This document shows, piece after piece, positions 17,759-25,900 of a DNA stretch of 64,000 nucleotides. This DNA is from a virus. The DNA is taken from positions 1 to 64,000 of the IMG/VR virus record IMGVR_UViG_3300032307_000652; one strand, written 5' to 3'. The notes beneath the pieces were generated by a model. The model saw nothing but the letters and a program-made list of their open reading frames with translations. It was not told where the DNA came from and searched no databases. Made by a program: the position numbers and the translations under genes. Numbering within the stretch: position 1 is the stretch's first letter; the number at the start of each line of letters is the position of its first letter.

Positions 17759-18327
17759 TATATCCCTGTACTACCGAAACCTTTATTACCTCTGTCTTTA
17801 TCTTCAATTTTATCAACTTGAACTAAGTTAACCCATCTACCAGTTACACATCTTGAAACAACTGCTTGGGCAACTTTCATACCATTTTCAATCTTAAATT
17901 CTGATTGATTTGTATTAAATACAATCACTTTAATCTCCCCTGTGTATCCTTCATCTACGGTGCCAGGTGAATTCAACACCATTAAACCTTGATTAATAGC
18001 TAGCCCACTTTTTGACCTTACCTGAATTTCAAAATCTTGTGGTAAATCAAAATAAACACCGGTAGGGACTAAAGCTCTTCCAAACGGAGGTATAATAATT
18101 TCTTCGTTTGAATATAAATCAAATCCACTGTCAGATTGGTAATTATATTTTAATTCTTTTTTATTATTTGATTTATATTTTATAGTTATTTTACCATCAA
18201 ATATTTTTTCAAAATCACCTTCAATCTCACCCATTTCTAAATTTAAATTTTGTTCACTTTCATCATCCATTGTTTTTAACATTTTTGAAAGTTCATCTAA
18301 TTTTAGATTAAATTGTTCTTGGTTCAT
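17758..18327 (-). CDS. dut: dUTPase with acidic N-terminal extension
   Basis: A 189-residue trimeric-type dUTP pyrophosphatase that hydrolyses dUTP to dUMP. All five motifs are visible: SDSGFDLYS at 65-73, RSKSGLA at 104-110, GTVDEGYTGEI at 122-132, NGMKVAQAV at 148-156 and RGNKGFGSTG at 179-188. The first ~55 residues (DELSKMLKTMDDESEQNLNL and following) are an added acidic, coiled-coil-like extension beyond the usual ~140-residue core. It sits with an exonuclease among glycan genes and feeds nucleotide metabolism. Confidence 0.95.
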   Translation of the reverse strand: MNQEQFNLKLDELSKMLKTMDDESEQNLNLEMGEIEGDFEKIFDGKITIKYKSNNKKELKYNYQSDSGFDLYSNEEIIIPPFGRALVPTGVYFDLPQDFEIQVRSKSGLAINQGLMVLNSPGTVDEGYTGEIKVIVFNTNQSEFKIENGMKVAQAVVSRCVTGRWVNLVQVDKIEDKDRGNKGFGSTGI

Positions 18328-19022
18328 AAGTTTGTTAATTTTATTAAAACTTTAATTAATACCTCAACATCTTTTTCACAATAATCTTGAATTTCTTGGT
18401 ATTTGTTTTCATTCCAAAATGCGTTGTGAACTTTATTACCTGTTACTTCCATATTTTTAGAAGTCTCAATACCAAGTGATACACACATTAGTTCTAATGA
18501 ACTTATTGCTCCAAATTGTCCATATTGCCAAATTTCTTTTGTATCAATTGCCTTAATTTCCCACGGTTTAGTATCATAAGATGGAAGGATAGACGATGGT
18601 AAAATACCATTAACCAACATTCTTTTAGCCAATACAGGGATATCAAAGTTCTTAAGATTGTGTCCACAAAGGATAAAACCTAATTTATCAACTCGATTTA
18701 ATAATGTGTTAACATCTGTAAGTAATACCTTTTCATCTGAGTTAAAAAAACTTTGTTTTTTGATATCACCTTTTGGGTCAAGAAATCCTACTGAAACACA
18801 AACAATCTTTGAAAACTCAGGAACTAAAGCCGCACGATTGACAAAAATTTCGTCTAAGGTTTTTTCAGCGTCTTCAGGGAACCTTTTTTGAAACCAATCT
18901 AAATAATTAACAAATTGGAAATGAAGTTCGGGATAATCCTTTTTAAAATTTTCATAGTTACTTGAAACCCCAACAGTCTCAATGTCAATAAATAAAATTT
19001 TGTGTAATGGGTGTTTTATCAT
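18324..19022 (-). CDS. DEDD-family 3'-5' exonuclease (PolB-exo-like)
   Basis: A 232-residue RNase H-fold exonuclease. ExoI is ILFIDIETVG with D13 and E15, the middle block is IVCVSVGFLDPKG then ILCGHNLKNFDIPVLAKRML (ExoII, N-x-x-x-FD), and ExoIII is YCEKDVEVLIKV. This matches stand-alone predicted exonucleases of the DNA_pol_B_exo2 type. The likely substrate is single-stranded or mismatched DNA. It is coupled by four-base overlaps to both the dUTPase and the transferase upstream. Confidence 0.8.
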   Translation of the reverse strand: MIKHPLHKILFIDIETVGVSSNYENFKKDYPELHFQFVNYLDWFQKRFPEDAEKTLDEIFVNRAALVPEFSKIVCVSVGFLDPKGDIKKQSFFNSDEKVLLTDVNTLLNRVDKLGFILCGHNLKNFDIPVLAKRMLVNGILPSSILPSYDTKPWEIKAIDTKEIWQYGQFGAISSLELMCVSLGIETSKNMEVTGNKVHNAFWNENKYQEIQDYCEKDVEVLIKVLIKLTNL

Positions 19023-20233
19023 ACAATTGATTTATAAAATTCTGCTCTTGTTTTTGTTACCACATCTAAACTATATCTTTGTGAAACGTGTTCATATAAT
19101 CTTTCACCCATATCAATTCTCATATTTGGGTTTTGAACTAATTTCTTAATGTATTTCGCCCAATCACTATGATTTCTTGCGTCATCCACTAATAACGCGT
19201 TCCCATCAGTAAATTCACCATTTTTCATTGAGTGTTTTAAATCAATAGTGTACGGACCGTAGTTACTCGCAATTAATGCTTTCTTATAAAAACCCGCCTC
19301 AATAACCTTAAGTTGTGATTTTACTTTGTTAAACATATGTTGTTTGATTGGGGCCAAAGATATATCAAACTTTGAATAATTACGAGCGTAAGATGTGACA
19401 GGTTTTGTCCAAACTCTTCTGTATGGTTGATTTTCTTCATTTTCATAAGGTGTCTGAACAAATAATTCTAAATGTTTTTTATATTCAGGTGTAACAATTG
19501 AATAATTGTTTGTAAAAATCTTTTCATAATCATACCATACTGTTTCGTGAGGTTTAATTGGTCTTCTTGTTTGTTCACCTGTTTGTTGATTAATTTCTGT
19601 CATCATACCACGTGTATCAAAACCACAAACAACAAATTGAAGATTTTTCTGTATATCTAAAAGTTTTGGAACCATACCCTCAAGAAGCATTAAATCATGT
19701 AAGTGAGACGAACCTCCTAACCAACCAACTCTTACCAAATCTGATTCTTCCGTTGGTTCATTGAATTGAGCCTCTTTTGGGTCAATTGCGTTAGGGAAAA
19801 TTACAACATTTTTATTATGTTTTTTTATTTCATCTGCGAATAATTCAGTGGTTGTTGTTACATATTTTGCAACTTTTAAATTCGCAACAATTTTTTCATG
19901 TATTTTTTCTTGTATGATTAATTGATGTAGAGGATGTTCCTTACCTGGTAACCAATAGTCGTCTAAGTCACAAACTGTGATGATACCTAAAGAGTTAAGA
20001 ATTGGTACTATTTGTACCGACCTATCCATATCCTGACCAAGAGAACGATGGTAGTGTACAATTTGATAATCTTTAAAATAATTTAAATTGTTTAAATCAG
20101 GGTTAAATTCAATATCAATGTGAAAATCTTCACCATATAGAGTTTGTAAATGTGTGTGAGGCGTTATAGACCTAAATCTACCAACTCCCGTAGTGTCAGA
20201 TGGAACTACTAAAACTTTTATCTTTTCTTTCAT
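19019..20233 (-). CDS. GT-B glycosyltransferase, first gene of the array
   Basis: A 404-residue protein opening KVLVVPSDTTGVGRFRSITP, with IVHYHRSLGQDMDRS, TVCDLDDYW, VIFPNAIDPKE, VRVGWLGGSSHLHDL and the C-domain block KSQLKVIEAGFYKKALIAS, followed by LVDDARNHSDWAKYIKKLV. These are the landmarks of GT4-type transferases (K-x-x-E-A-x-x-x-x-(K/L)-P-x-(I/V)-A). It is the first gene after the terminator at 20273-20301 and its promoter must lie in the 88-base gap or upstream. Confidence 0.75.
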   Translation of the reverse strand: MKEKIKVLVVPSDTTGVGRFRSITPHTHLQTLYGEDFHIDIEFNPDLNNLNYFKDYQIVHYHRSLGQDMDRSVQIVPILNSLGIITVCDLDDYWLPGKEHPLHQLIIQEKIHEKIVANLKVAKYVTTTTELFADEIKKHNKNVVIFPNAIDPKEAQFNEPTEESDLVRVGWLGGSSHLHDLMLLEGMVPKLLDIQKNLQFVVCGFDTRGMMTEINQQTGEQTRRPIKPHETVWYDYEKIFTNNYSIVTPEYKKHLELFVQTPYENEENQPYRRVWTKPVTSYARNYSKFDISLAPIKQHMFNKVKSQLKVIEAGFYKKALIASNYGPYTIDLKHSMKNGEFTDGNALLVDDARNHSDWAKYIKKLVQNPNMRIDMGERLYEHVSQRYSLDVVTKTRAEFYKSIV

Positions 20234-20272
20234 AAGTTAAATGATAAACAAAAAGAAAAGATATTTCAATAA

Positions 20273-20301
20273 TAATAAAAAAAAAGTCCCATAAGGGACT
20301 T
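20273..20301 (-). terminator. Rho-independent terminator for the 22853-20322 cassette
   Basis: On the minus strand a 7-bp stem AAGTCCC/GGGACTT with a TTAT loop (20301-20284) is followed by an uninterrupted run of nine or more T. It lies 21 bases after the stop of the 20322-20894 gene and separates the small cassette from the glycan array. Confidence 0.85.
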
Positions 20302-20321
20302 CTATATTTCTTTAAGTTTTT

Positions 20322-20894
20322 TTATTGGACTTTTTTAACTTTAGATATTTTTCCTTCAAATATATGTTTACCTACTTTAATTGTCATTGTTTCACTAGAT
20401 TTTTGAGTTGACTCAACCATTAATCCGTTTTCACTTAACACCTCTTCAACGGTTTCTCTAACAATTTTTCTTATGTCATTTGCGCTTAATCCAACACCAA
20501 CATTTGATGGTTGATGTTGTGTTGTGTTTTCCGTAACAGTTTCTTTATGGTTACCCATAAGTCTTGATGCTTTTTCAATTATATCATTAGATAATGTTGG
20601 TTGATATTGTTGTTGTTGTTGTATTGGGTGTTCCATCATTAATTTTTTAATTGCATCAGGTAACTTAGAATTTTTTATCCTATCTTCGGTTATTACTGGT
20701 GCAGATTTTTGAGATTGTGGTGATGGTGTTAAAAATTCTTGTGGTATATTATAAGTTGATGGAATTGGAGTTTCATCAAATTCTCTAACCAAACTTTGTG
20801 GCGTTGATTTTTTAGGTGTAACACCTCTATCCATATCATTATGTCTATCCATTATCTGTTTAGACACCATTAATTTTTGCATTAAACTATCCAT
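20322..20894 (-). CDS. Unknown low-complexity protein (190 aa)
   Basis: A 190-residue protein I do not recognise. It has a helical N-terminus (MDSLMQKLMVSKQIM), a long disordered Pro/Gln/Ser stretch including a five-Gln run in the middle, and an ordered C-terminus with LSANDIRKIVRETVEEVLSE then a short beta segment TMTIKVGKHIFEGKISKVKK. The disordered plus helical architecture resembles virion scaffold or core proteins, but this is only an impression. It overlaps the upstream gene by eight bases and is followed by a terminator. Confidence 0.65.
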   Translation of the reverse strand: MDSLMQKLMVSKQIMDRHNDMDRGVTPKKSTPQSLVREFDETPIPSTYNIPQEFLTPSPQSQKSAPVITEDRIKNSKLPDAIKKLMMEHPIQQQQQYQPTLSNDIIEKASRLMGNHKETVTENTTQHQPSNVGVGLSANDIRKIVRETVEEVLSENGLMVESTQKSSETMTIKVGKHIFEGKISKVKKVQ

Positions 20895-21282
20895 TGTTTT
20901 CTAATTCAAATTTTGTACAAACTTTTAATCCTACCATTCCTTTATCGTCAGGATTATAATTTGGTCTTATTATATCAAATTTATCTCTTGGGTCAACTGA
21001 AAAGTTACCAATTCTATCAACCCTAAATAATCTCCATCCCGGTAACGGTTGGTCCCCAATTTGTGCGGTATGAGAAGCACCTTCTCTTTCCCAAGCTCTT
21101 ATTACTCTATTACCTCTTTTTGATGTTCCGTAACAAAAAGGTTCTATAACACGAAGTCCCTTACCTCCATTATCATTACCATTGTAGTAAATTGTAACCA
21201 AATTTCTATTTTTAATAGCATTGGTTATTTCATCGCTACTTGCTTCAAAAATAAGTTGTTTTATTACGTTGTAAAGCTTCAT
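20887..21282 (-). CDS. WYL-domain-like small protein
   Basis: A 131-residue protein. After a hydrophobic N-terminal peptide (MKLYNVIKQLIFEAS) comes a segment with the WYL beta-barrel pattern: NAIKNRNLVTIYYNG, GLRVIEPFCYGTSKRGNRVI, GWRLFRVDRIGNFSV. WYL domains bind nucleic acid or nucleotide ligands in bacterial regulators; as an isolated domain in a phage its role is unknown. The first 13 residues end in I-F-E, which fits a T4 prohead protease site (I/L-x-E). It overlaps both neighbours. Confidence 0.6.
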   Translation of the reverse strand: MKLYNVIKQLIFEASSDEITNAIKNRNLVTIYYNGNDNGGKGLRVIEPFCYGTSKRGNRVIRAWEREGASHTAQIGDQPLPGWRLFRVDRIGNFSVDPRDKFDIIRPNYNPDDKGMVGLKVCTKFELENNG

Positions 21283-21572
21283 TCTGCAGATGGAAACTGA
21301 TATGGTTTACTTGAGTTAAATTTATTAATTTTAATATCGTCTTTTCTTTCGATTTGGTCTTGTCTTGAGCCTCCATTTGCGACATCTAAGAAAATACCCG
21401 TTCCTTTCCCTTTATCATCACCATCAGCAATTGCGTCAGGATTTGTAACTCCATATTCGTTTTTTTCAGGTTTATAGTCATTTCTAACTAATAAATCTTT
21501 TCTAATTTTATCAGCAATTGTTGATAAATTATTAGACGGTTGTTCTAAACTTATTGGGTCATTTGTGGCCAT
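21279..21572 (-). CDS. Small unknown protein (97 aa)
   Basis: A 97-residue hydrophilic protein, probably mostly disordered, with KNEYGVTNPDAIADGDDKGKG and a Gly/Asp-rich centre. No family is recognised. It overlaps the WYL-like gene by four bases and follows the next gene by four, so it is part of the same five-gene transcript. Possible internal or scaffold component by context. Confidence 0.55.
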   Translation of the reverse strand: MATNDPISLEQPSNNLSTIADKIRKDLLVRNDYKPEKNEYGVTNPDAIADGDDKGKGTGIFLDVANGGSRQDQIERKDDIKINKFNSSKPYQFPSAE

Positions 21573-21576
21573 AGTT

Positions 21577-21987
21577 TTATAATTTTTTCATTATTTCGTT
21601 TATTCTTTTTAAACTGTCAACAACTTCTTGATTATAATTTTCGTATAATTTTGAGTGTGGTTTATCTGTTATATTTCTTGGGTCATTTTTTGAGTGTGAT
21701 GATAAATATTGGTTTTGCATACCTGAATCACTAGCATCTCTTTTTTGTCTACGAATACTTCCTCTATCTGAACCTAAATTTTGTGTTATAAATGATTTCA
21801 AAGCACCTAAATCTTTATCACCAAATTTACCATTATCAATATCGTGAAGTATTTTTTTCATATTTTGATATGTTAAATAACCATTTGTAAAAATATTATG
21901 AATAGTTCTTTCGTCTTTAAAATTCTCTAAAGACGTTAATACGTTGTGTGGAACTTCGTATTGATTTCCATACATTTCACTATTCAT
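21577..21987 (-). CDS. Small unknown protein (136 aa)
   Basis: A 136-residue basic, helical protein. It contains NVLTSLENFKDERTIHNIF and GYLTYQNMKKILHDID, then a charged linker with RGSIRRQKRDASDSG and a C-terminal helix QEVVDSLKRINEIMKKL. No family is recognised. ATG 21987 overlaps the TGA of the upstream gene (ATGA), supporting coupled translation. Confidence 0.6.
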   Translation of the reverse strand: MNSEMYGNQYEVPHNVLTSLENFKDERTIHNIFTNGYLTYQNMKKILHDIDNGKFGDKDLGALKSFITQNLGSDRGSIRRQKRDASDSGMQNQYLSSHSKNDPRNITDKPHSKLYENYNQEVVDSLKRINEIMKKL

Positions 21988-22853
21988 TTCTTCAGTATTT
22001 TAATCAAGTCATTTATTTCAATACCTTCTTTGTCCGCCAATTTTTTTATATTTTCTAAATTTTTCATTAAAATTTTACTTAAACCTGTTTTTTTAGACAC
22101 TTCTTTATCACCTGATTTTTTCTTAAGAACAATATCCTCAACCATTTTTTTCATCATGGCTTTCTTTTCTTCTTCCAAATTTTCTTTTTCTGAAATGGTC
22201 ATTCTGTCAATAAAACCTTTTTGTTTTTTAATTTTTTTTGGAACTCTATCTAATTTTTGTTTGTGTTTTTTTGGGTCGGGTTCTTTACCTTGTTGTCTTG
22301 TTCTTTCTGCCGCTTCATCTTTATCTAATCCTAATTCTTTAACAAATGTTTTGAAAGTTTCAGGACCATTTTTATCTTTTGTTTCTTCATATCCAAAAGC
22401 ATCAGAAAAATCAGTTTCGTTAATTACCTCATCAGTTTCTTCCTGACCCTCACCCCAATAAACACGATAGCCACGAGTGACAGGATTATTTGTTTGTCTT
22501 GTTGCAACCACCTCTTGGTCCATAGTACTTTTTGGTGAAAGATATGGATTATGTATTCTAATTTTAGAACTTAAAAAACTTCCGTCATAATCAACTAATT
22601 CCCCAAGTTCATCTTTCTTTTTTGTTAAAGTTTTTTTAACGTCAGAATTATTTTTTAATTTTTTTTCTTTTTGAATTTTTGAAATTGTTTTTTCTACTTC
22701 TTTTCTATTTTTTTTATCAAATTTTACAATTTCATCTTTTTTTCTAGCCTCAGTTAAAGTATTACTAACGCTAAAATAAACGGAAATAGTATCTTTACCC
22801 TCTTTGATAAAGAAGTAATAAGGTGATGAAAAATATTCTTTATTAAATTCCAT
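21984..22853 (-). CDS. Unknown highly charged protein (289 aa)
   Basis: A 289-residue protein, extremely Lys/Glu-rich, with a short beta-like N-terminus (EYFSSPYYFFIKEGKDTISV) and long coiled-coil-prone helices between residues 50 and 90 and from 190 to the end. A central patch reads GYRVYWGEGQEETDEVINET. I do not recognise a family. It is the first gene of the leftward cassette and has a TATTTATAT element 15 bases upstream, like the virion genes, so it may be a late gene. Scaffold, core or DNA-associated roles are possible. Confidence 0.65.
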   Translation of the reverse strand: MEFNKEYFSSPYYFFIKEGKDTISVYFSVSNTLTEARKKDEIVKFDKKNRKEVEKTISKIQKEKKLKNNSDVKKTLTKKKDELGELVDYDGSFLSSKIRIHNPYLSPKSTMDQEVVATRQTNNPVTRGYRVYWGEGQEETDEVINETDFSDAFGYEETKDKNGPETFKTFVKELGLDKDEAAERTRQQGKEPDPKKHKQKLDRVPKKIKKQKGFIDRMTISEKENLEEEKKAMMKKMVEDIVLKKKSGDKEVSKKTGLSKILMKNLENIKKLADKEGIEINDLIKILKK

Positions 22854-22867
22854 TTGGTATTTTACAT

Positions 22868-22874
22868 ATAAATA
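22868..22874 (-). promoter_or_regulatory. Candidate late promoter element TATTTAT
   Basis: On the minus strand TATTTAT (in TATTTATATGTAAAA) lies 14 bases before ATG 22853. Together with the plus-strand copy at 22887 it forms a divergent pair in a 47-base gap. The motif recurs at gene starts in the tail region. Confidence 0.5.
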
Positions 22875-22886
22875 CTTGGATTTAAC

Positions 22887-22893
22887 TATTTAT
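22887..22893 (+). promoter_or_regulatory. Candidate late promoter element TATTTAT
   Basis: TATTTATCAATAG ends seven bases before ATG 22901. If it acts as a -10 element, the mRNA would be leaderless or nearly so. Confidence 0.5.
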
Positions 22894-22900
22894 CAATAGA

Positions 22901-25900
22901 ATGGCTCAACAGAATATAAATCAATTCAATTTTAAAAAGTGGTATGTTAAACCTGTCCCAAAAATTTTTGACATTTGTTTAGCATCAGATGAAAAAGATT
23001 ATAACGAAGAAGTTGTATTTTCAACTAATCTTATTGGTTATAATGATGGTAATAGATTACCTATTTATTTTGATTTAAATAATCCTTTATCATCACAAGA
23101 ACTAACAATTAACTATGGTGATTTTTTATCAGGTAATACTTTAGTATCATTAAATTACTACAATCCACTAAATGAAGATTTAAATTGTTTAACTGCATCT
23201 ACATTATGCGATATTGGATTAACAGGTATAGATAATGGTTTAGTACCACAAATGACTGGTGAAACAATTAATTATACGATGGGTCTATTTACTGGGTCAA
23301 GTAAATGGGATAGATATCATTTTGATAGAAGAACAAAATTATTTCAGGTAACTGGATATACTAATCCACCAAATGAAAGATTTTCAGGAAATACAAAACA
23401 AACTTTGTATAACATGGTTTCAGAATCAGGTTATACCATTACATATTACAATCAATTGTATGGAGGATTTTATCAAGGTTTCTTTAGATTGTTTGGATAT
23501 GACTACGAAACATTTCCAAGTAGAACAAACGAAGGATGGACTGTTGAGATGTTAATTAGACCAAGATATGTTGATGAATTTGCTCCGACATCATCTCAAA
23601 CAACTTTAAATTTAACATATCCTGAAAATGAAAATACTTTTTTCTACTTTGGAGCAAGAGCTGAAAATAAATTTTACCATCACGCTTCAGGTTCACCTGC
23701 TTCAGATAGTGGTTATACAAGAGTTACTAGTGTTTTAGAAGGGTGTTTAGAAACTTGTGCTTGTTCGAATACAGGTATAACCAATTCAAGATGTGTTGAA
23801 GTTTATGAACCATTAGTTTATACCCCACAACATAATACCGATTGTAACTGTGGGTGTAACGCAACCACCGAAGTCCCAAATAGTGACAAAGACCCTTTAT
23901 ACGATTCAATGTCAAATTCATTTTCATTGAGATTATCTGGTGACCCTAAAAACCCAAAAGTTTGTGTTAAAGTTTTGACATTTACAGGTGGATGTGTTAC
24001 TACGGGTACTTGTCCAACAACGGGAATTACATATCAAACAGGTTATACGATAACTGAATATTGTTCATCTAATCAAATTTTTGATTATTGTGAAAATTTA
24101 AATTCTGATTATACAACAAAAGAACATTGGATTTTAGTGGATTGTGTGTGGGAAAGAAGTACCTATTTTGATACTTGTGATTTATATTATCGAGGCGGTT
24201 TAGGATTGATTAGTGAAACAGAATATGTTGATAGTTTATCAAACAACAGTATTTTACTTATTCAACCACCAATCACACACGAAGGCTCACCACCTGCGGA
24301 ACAAGTCGAAATAGTTAACCTAAATGAAAGATGGTTAATTGAAAGAGAAGATAGGTTAGGGGTTTTAAAAATTTATATTAACGGAAGATTATTTTATGTT
24401 ATAAATGGATTTGAAGAAGTTATTCCGAGAGCTTTAAATACTGAAAAAGAAAAACAATTAGGTGTTCCGTTTAATATTTCATGGGGTGGTGGAACACAAG
24501 GTTTAAGAGAAAGTTTAACTTTCACAGGATGTCCAACAACCTTAACAGGATTGACATACATGCAAGACCCTGAGGTTATGCCAAATCAAACATTGTCAGG
24601 AACTTCATTATCAGGTTTAACAACCAATATATTATTAGAACCAACTTTTGGTGGGACGTTTGATGGAGCAATTTCTCAATTTAGAATGTATACTGAACCA
24701 TTAACTTATCCTGAAGTTATACATAATTTTGATATTTTAAAAAGTCCGTTTTTACTTTTTGACTACGGATGTCCAGATTGTTCTGACGGATTGATTAACG
24801 ATATTTGTTTATTAGTTTCAGGTAATAATCTTACAGTTACCTCAACTACTTTTGCTGATAGAACATTTAACTTATATTATGAAGTTTCAGAATCAAATCC
24901 AAGATATTTGATTACATCAGGTCAGACATTTCCATTTACAGTTAACAATACTACAATACCTAATTGTTGTTATAATAACTTTTATTTACATTTAATTGAG
25001 GATGACCAAACTTTAATTTTAACTTGTTTTATTCCTAGTGAACCAACCCCAACTCCAACACCGACTATAACACCAACCATAACACCTACAAATACAATTA
25101 CCCCAACACCAACTGTAACGTCAACTAAAACACCGACACCAACAATAACCCCAACCCCAACGGTAACTCAAAGTACGGGAGCGTTAGTTGTTCCGTTATG
25201 TTCGGTAATTTATGTTGATGATATTAATGACATTTATAGTTATAACGTTAGTACCAATACTAGTACATTACTACCAATACCATTTACAATTTATAATGGA
25301 GATATTGGTCACACTCAAAATAAATTATGGACAACAAGTTATACCTCAGTTAGAGAATGGAATATTACTTTAAATCCATTTACCGCAACTTATAATAGAG
25401 ATTTAAATTTCCCATTCACAATAGGTGTAGGATTAGGGGTTATTAATAATACAACACTTATTGTTACAAATACTAACCCTCCACAATCAATTTATGAAAT
25501 GGACATTACAACAAACACACCTGTCCCAACGTATAAGTTTGATTTACCTGCAGGTCATAGTGTAGCTGGTGATATTTTATTAACAACAACTAATAAACTT
25601 TTAGTAACAACTTCTCAAATTACTAACATATACTTATTACAGTACGATTATTTAACAGGTAATTTAGAATTAACCATATCCCTTAATGGTACTGTAAGTG
25701 GTGGACCTTGGGGTATATTTGAAGATTCAGGTAATATTTATGTTGGTACAGGTACTGGTAATGTTTATTCTGTTGATACAACATATCCGTATAACATTAC
25801 TTTTATTAATAATACAGGGAACCCAATATATGGAGCATCTCAAATACCATCTTGTTTAGATAGTGAATTTATTATTCCTACAGTTGAATTAAATTCATAT

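Noticed and set aside
1-20233. Host O-antigen or capsule locus, or a prophage boundary
   Set aside because: PhoH, dUTPase, exonuclease and a gp55-like sigma factor are interleaved and co-transcribed, base composition is uniform with the phage region, and no integrase or membrane export genes are seen.
20239-20270. ATTG-N20-TATCATTT promoter before the 20233 gene on the minus strand
   Set aside because: Spacing fits, but both boxes are imperfect and the start site would be only a few bases from the ATG, so I do not list it as a feature.
22867-22874. Plus-strand TATAAATA (also near 31317 and 32835) as T4-type late promoters
   Set aside because: These copies point away from the genes they adjoin. 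They are the reverse complement of TATTTATA, which points toward the minus-strand genes at each site.
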